This document shows positions 32,704-35,556 of a stretch of DNA of 35,556 nt, one piece after another. The stretch lies in contig CAJQHO010000034.1 in NCBI GenBank assembly GCA_905478185.1, positions 1 to 35,556 on the forward strand. Reading direction: 5' to 3'. Under the pieces are notes generated by a model. That model was not told where the DNA came from and did not search any database. It was given only the letters and a program-made list of their open reading frames with translations. Within the stretch, counting starts at the first letter, position 1; the number at the start of each line of letters is the position of its first letter. Source of the DNA: an uncultured Flavobacteriales bacterium. Its GTDB lineage: Bacteria; Bacteroidota; Bacteroidia; Flavobacteriales; BACL11. Made by a program: the position numbers and the translations under genes.

Positions 32704-34734
32704 TTATTCTTCTTTAACCTCAGTTGTATTCTCTTTCTTTTCTGCTACAACTTCCTTTTTAGCTTGTTTTTCAGATTCAGCTTTTTCACCATCTAACTTT
32801 ATAAGCTGTTCTTCCTCATATGACTTCCATTTTCTAGCTCCAAATATAGTTTCTAAATCAGCTTTAAAGATTACTTCCTTTTCTAATAATTCAGCACCAA
32901 GTTTTTCAACTTTATCTTTATTGCTAGTTAGCACTTCTTTAGCTCTAGTATATTCCTCTTCTAATATTCTACTTACTTCTTTGTCAATTAGCTGAGCTCT
33001 TTCCTCAGAATATGGTTTAGTAAATCCAGATTGTTGCCCTGAAGAATCGTAATAAGAGATATTTCCTACTTCCTTGCTTAAGCCATACATACTTACCATA
33101 GCGTAAGCCATTTTTGTTGCTTTTTCAAGGTCAGATAAAGCACCAGTTGAAATTCTACCAAAGAAAACTTCTTCAGCAGCTCTCCCTCCCATAGCAGCAC
33201 AAATTTCATCAAGCATTTGTTCGGTAGTTGTTAATTGTCTTTCTTCTGGTAAGTACCAGGCAGCTCCTAATGATTTTCCTCTAGGAACAATAGTTACTTT
33301 TACTAGGGGAGAAGCATACTCTAACATCCAACTTACTGTTGCATGTCCTGCCTCGTGGTAAGCAATAGTTTTCTTCTCGTTAGGAGAAATAATTTTTGAT
33401 TTCTTTTCCAATCCTCCAATGATTCTATCTACAGCATCTAAGAAATCTTGTTTCTCCACTTTTTTCTTTGATTTTCTTGCAGCAATAAGTGCCGCTTCAT
33501 TACAAACATTAGCAATATCAGCACCACTAAATCCTGGTGTTTGTCTTGCTAAGAAATTAATATCCATACTCTCCGAGAGTTTGATAGGTTTTAAGTGAAC
33601 TTCAAAAATTGCTTTACGCTCTAATAAATCAGGTAAATCAACAAATATTTGTCTATCAAACCTTCCAGCTCTTGTAAGTGCTTTATCAAGTACATCAGCT
33701 CTATTTGTAGCAGCCATTACAATTACTCCAGAGTTAGTTCCAAATCCATCCATTTCAGTAAGTAGCTGATTAAGAGTATTTTCTCTCTCGTCATTACTAC
33801 CAGTCATAGCATTTTTACCTCTAGCTCTACCAATTGCATCAATCTCATCAATAAAGATAATAGCAGGGGATTTTTCTTTAGCTTGCTTGAATAAATCACG
33901 AACACGGCTTGCTCCAACACCTACAAACATTTCTACAAAGTCAGAACCAGATAAGGAGAAGAAAGGAACTTTAGCTTCACCAGCAACAGCTTTGGCAAGT
34001 AAAGTTTTTCCTGTTCCTGGAGGGCCTATTAATAATGCTCCTTTAGGTATTTTACCTCCAAGTTTGGTGTATTTTTCAGGTGATTTTAAAAAGTCAACTA
34101 TTTCAGTGATTTCTTCTTTTGCACCTTCTAAACCTGCAACATCTTTAAATGAAACTTTAATATCTGCTTTATCAACTAATTTCCCTTTTGTTTTTCCAAT
34201 GTTGAAGATTTGGCCACCACCTCCACCAGCACCTCCACCCATTCTTTTCATAATAAAAAGCCAAATGAAAATAAAGAAAGCTAAAGGTAAAATCCAGCCT
34301 AAAATATCTCCAAATACATCTTTTCTGGTTTCATAAAATGGCGATATCTTCTCTTCATTATCAAATTCACTTTGTGCTTCTTTTAGGTTGTTGCTAAAGG
34401 TTTCAACTGATCCTATTTCAAAATAGTAGTGAGGTCCTAGATTTAGCGCATCAGCAAATGTTCTTTTGCTTACTTCTTTAAATTGTTCTTCATATAGAAA
34501 TTCCTTTTTAATATGAATATAGGCCTTTTCTTTATTTACAATTACAACTTTTTCAACCTTTTGGTTTTGTAGCATGTTCTGATTGAATTCTTGCCAATTT
34601 GTTGGTTTGGTAACTTCAGTTCCCATAAAGTTCAAGCCAATAAAAAACACAAAGATTAAGGCATAAATCCAATATATTTTGAATTTAAACCCTTTTAATC
34701 CTCCTGGTAAATTTGTTTTCTTTTTATCACTCAT
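32704..34734 (-). CDS. ftsH: ATP-dependent zinc metalloprotease FtsH
   Basis: A membrane-anchored AAA+ protease that degrades misfolded membrane proteins and selected soluble targets; in enterobacteria these include LpxC. TM1 is at about 18-37, a periplasmic stretch follows, and TM2 is at about 143-163, ahead of a glycine-rich linker. Walker A is GPPGTGKT (237-244) and Walker B is [11 protein letters not shown]. The second region of homology contains [17 protein letters not shown]. The zinc site HEAGH is at 460-464, with a later acidic ligand in [11 protein letters not shown]. The C-terminus is a charged, Lys/Glu-rich tail. The 676 residues are normal. It lies three bases after rsfS. Confidence 0.97.
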   Translation of the reverse strand: MSDKKKTNLPGGLKGFKFKIYWIYALIFVFFIGLNFMGTEVTKPTNWQEFNQNMLQNQKVEKVVIVNKEKAYIHIKKEFLYEEQFKEVSKRTFADALNLGPHYYFEIGSVETFSNNLKEAQSEFDNEEKISPFYETRKDVFGDILGWILPLAFFIFIWLFIMKRMGGGAGGGGGQIFNIGKTKGKLVDKADIKVSFKDVAGLEGAKEEITEIVDFLKSPEKYTKLGGKIPKGALLIGPPGTGKTLLAKAVAGEAKVPFFSLSGSDFVEMFVGVGASRVRDLFKQAKEKSPAIIFIDEIDAIGRARGKNAMTGSNDERENTLNQLLTEMDGFGTNSGVIVMAATNRADVLDKALTRAGRFDRQIFVDLPDLLERKAIFEVHLKPIKLSESMDINFLARQTPGFSGADIANVCNEAALIAARKSKKKVEKQDFLDAVDRIIGGLEKKSKIISPNEKKTIAYHEAGHATVSWMLEYASPLVKVTIVPRGKSLGAAWYLPEERQLTTTEQMLDEICAAMGGRAAEEVFFGRISTGALSDLEKATKMAYAMVSMYGLSKEVGNISYYDSSGQQSGFTKPYSEERAQLIDKEVSRILEEEYTRAKEVLTSNKDKVEKLGAELLEKEVIFKADLETIFGARKWKSYEEEQLIKLDGEKAESEKQAKKEVVAEKKENTTEVKEE

Positions 34735-34737
34735 AGT

Positions 34738-35109
34738 TTATTCTTCCTCTTTATAATTTTTAAACTTTGCATCTCCCCAAAAATCCTCAATGTTGTAAAA
34801 TGCTCTTGTTTTTTCCTGAAAAACATGCACAATAATATCAGAGTAATCCATTAAAACCCATTCGCCAACATTATTACCTTCAATATGAAATGGTTTTTCA
34901 CCTAAATCTCTTGAAATCGTTTTTTTTATATTACTTTCAATAGAATTTACATGCGTGTTAGATGTGCCTGTGCAAATTACAAAATATTTGCAGATAGCTG
35001 AATCAATTTTTCTTAAATCTAAGGAGATAATCTCTTTTCCTTTAACATCCTGAATTGCGTTAATTATGTTCTCTAACAGAATATTTGTTGCATCAATTTT
35101 TTTAGCCAT
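34738..35109 (-). CDS. rsfS: Ribosomal silencing factor RsfS
   Basis: Binds ribosomal protein L14 and blocks joining of the 50S and 30S subunits when nutrients are short. The 123-residue protein shows the family core: IISLDLRKIDSAICKYFVIC, TGTSNTHVNSIESNI and GNNVGEWVLMDYSDIIVHVF, followed by YNIEDFWGDAK. It is the first gene of the rsfS-ftsH-DUF2007-cdsA-psd operon and is transcribed from a perfect -7 element that faces the birA promoter. Confidence 0.95.
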   Translation of the reverse strand: MAKKIDATNILLENIINAIQDVKGKEIISLDLRKIDSAICKYFVICTGTSNTHVNSIESNIKKTISRDLGEKPFHIEGNNVGEWVLMDYSDIIVHVFQEKTRAFYNIEDFWGDAKFKNYKEEE

Positions 35110-35118
35110 ATATATTTT

Positions 35119-35126
35119 TAAATTTG
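35119..35126 (+). promoter_or_regulatory. -7 element TAAATTTG for birA
   Basis: Perfect TAnnTTTG on the plus strand, giving a transcript start near 35130 and a leader of about 50 nt. It lies within the transcribed leader of rsfS, facing the rsfS -7 element six bases away. Confidence 0.45.
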
Positions 35127-35132
35127 CGATTG

Positions 35133-35140
35133 CAAAAATA
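35133..35140 (-). promoter_or_regulatory. -7 element TATTTTTG for the rsfS-ftsH operon
   Basis: Perfect TAnnTTTG on the minus strand, 23 nt before the rsfS ATG. Together with the birA element it forms the inverted repeat TTTGC-GATT-GCAAA at 35123-35136. Confidence 0.5.
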
Positions 35141-35180
35141 CATTTTTTAAACTAATAAATTCTGATTAATTTTTACTCAT

Positions 35181-35556
35181 TTGTTTACTGATAATAACAT
35201 AATCTTAAAGCAGGCAGGTTCAACAAATTCTTATGCTTTGGAGCTTAAGAGTACAGCTGTTTTTAAAGAGGGATTGGTTGTTACTGCTGATTTTCAAACT
35301 GGAGGTAAGGGACAAAGAGGGAAAGAATGGGAGAGTAATAGAGGTGAAAACTTATTGTTATCAGCAGTAATTGAGTCAAATATTTCTATTGATAATCAGT
35401 TTGATTTAAACATTTTATCTTCTTTATCGGTAATGGATTGTTTAAAAAGTTATGATATAGATTCTCAAATAAAATGGCCAAATGATATTTTGGTTAACAA
35501 ATGTAAAATTGCTGGAATTCTGATTCAAAATTTAATTTCTAAAAACAGAATAACCC
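35181..35556 (+). CDS. birA: Biotin--[acetyl-CoA carboxylase] ligase (5' part)
   Basis: Activates biotin with ATP and attaches it to the biotin carboxyl carrier protein. The frame runs off the right edge; about 125 residues are visible. AGSTNSYALELKS, QTGGKGQRGKEWES (biotin-adenylate loop, GKGQRG), ENLLLSAVIES and IKWPNDILVNKCKIAGIL are diagnostic. No helix-turn-helix precedes the catalytic domain, so this is the non-regulatory form. The frame has a stop at 35163-35165 and no ATG before the conserved region. I chose TTG at 35181 as the start, which gives MFTDNNIILKQAGSTN; ATT at 35169 is a less likely alternative. Confidence 0.88.
   Translation, partial: MFTDNNIILKQAGSTNSYALELKSTAVFKEGLVVTADFQTGGKGQRGKEWESNRGENLLLSAVIESNISIDNQFDLNILSSLSVMDCLKSYDIDSQIKWPNDILVNKCKIAGILIQNLISKNRIT

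Noticed and set aside
33887..34336. 149-codon open frame opposite ftsH
   Set aside because: Antisense to the FtsH AAA domain; the proline-rich stretch it encodes is the complement of the glycine-rich linker.

Overview
This AT-rich window looks like a chromosomal core region of a free-living Bacteroidota, most likely of the order Flavobacteriales. Supporting signs are: a short primary sigma factor without region 1.1; repeated copies of the Bacteroidota -7 promoter element TAnnTTTG; absence of obvious Shine-Dalgarno sequences; the fused LpxC-FabZ protein; type IX secretion (T9SS) proteins PorT and PorX plus a cargo-type C-terminal domain; a tmRNA tag ending in ALAA; and a menaquinone methyltransferase. 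I see no insertion sequence, prophage, integrase, CRISPR array or tRNA gene.

Layout. Positions 1-895 hold the 3' end of a secreted CotH-type protein, which converges on the tmRNA gene ssrA (929-1298, minus strand) through a shared perfect palindrome. A lysine-ketoglutarate-reductase/alanine-dehydrogenase-like gene (1389-2591) follows. From 8712 down to 2588 a minus-strand block carries fbaA-accD, rpsO, pnp, rpoD and rpe (glycolysis, fatty acid synthesis, ribosome, RNA decay, primary sigma factor, pentose phosphate). A TrmH-type RNA methyltransferase and a small membrane zinc-ribbon gene come next. The minus-strand operon aspC-hldA-ubiE-porT (13584-9959) has TAATG stop/start overlaps. Positions 13694-14790 hold a small secreted repeat protein and a gene broken by two frameshifts.

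The longest unit is a minus-strand run from 25108 to 14864: HD hydrolase, lpxD, lpxC-fabZ, lpxA, efp, serC, serA, DUF1015, yggS, ridA and meaB. It links lipid A synthesis, translation of proline stretches, serine synthesis and PLP/enamine housekeeping. Divergent from it lie porX, tsaE, ald and a small hypothetical gene (25162-28790). Then, on the minus strand, come proline dehydrogenase, an O-methyltransferase, a cysteine-rich secreted protein, and the rsfS-ftsH-DUF2007-cdsA-psd operon (35109-31222). A 5' fragment of birA leaves the window at the right edge.

Most of the window is conserved housekeeping. The points most worth a second look are: DUF1015 between serA and yggS, with a DGHHR motif that recalls ParB/sulfiredoxin-fold free-serine kinases; face-to-face overlapping -7 elements between rsfS and birA; the 15-cysteine secreted protein; the six-repeat secreted protein; the doubly frameshifted gene; and the placement of porX back to back with the lipid A operon.
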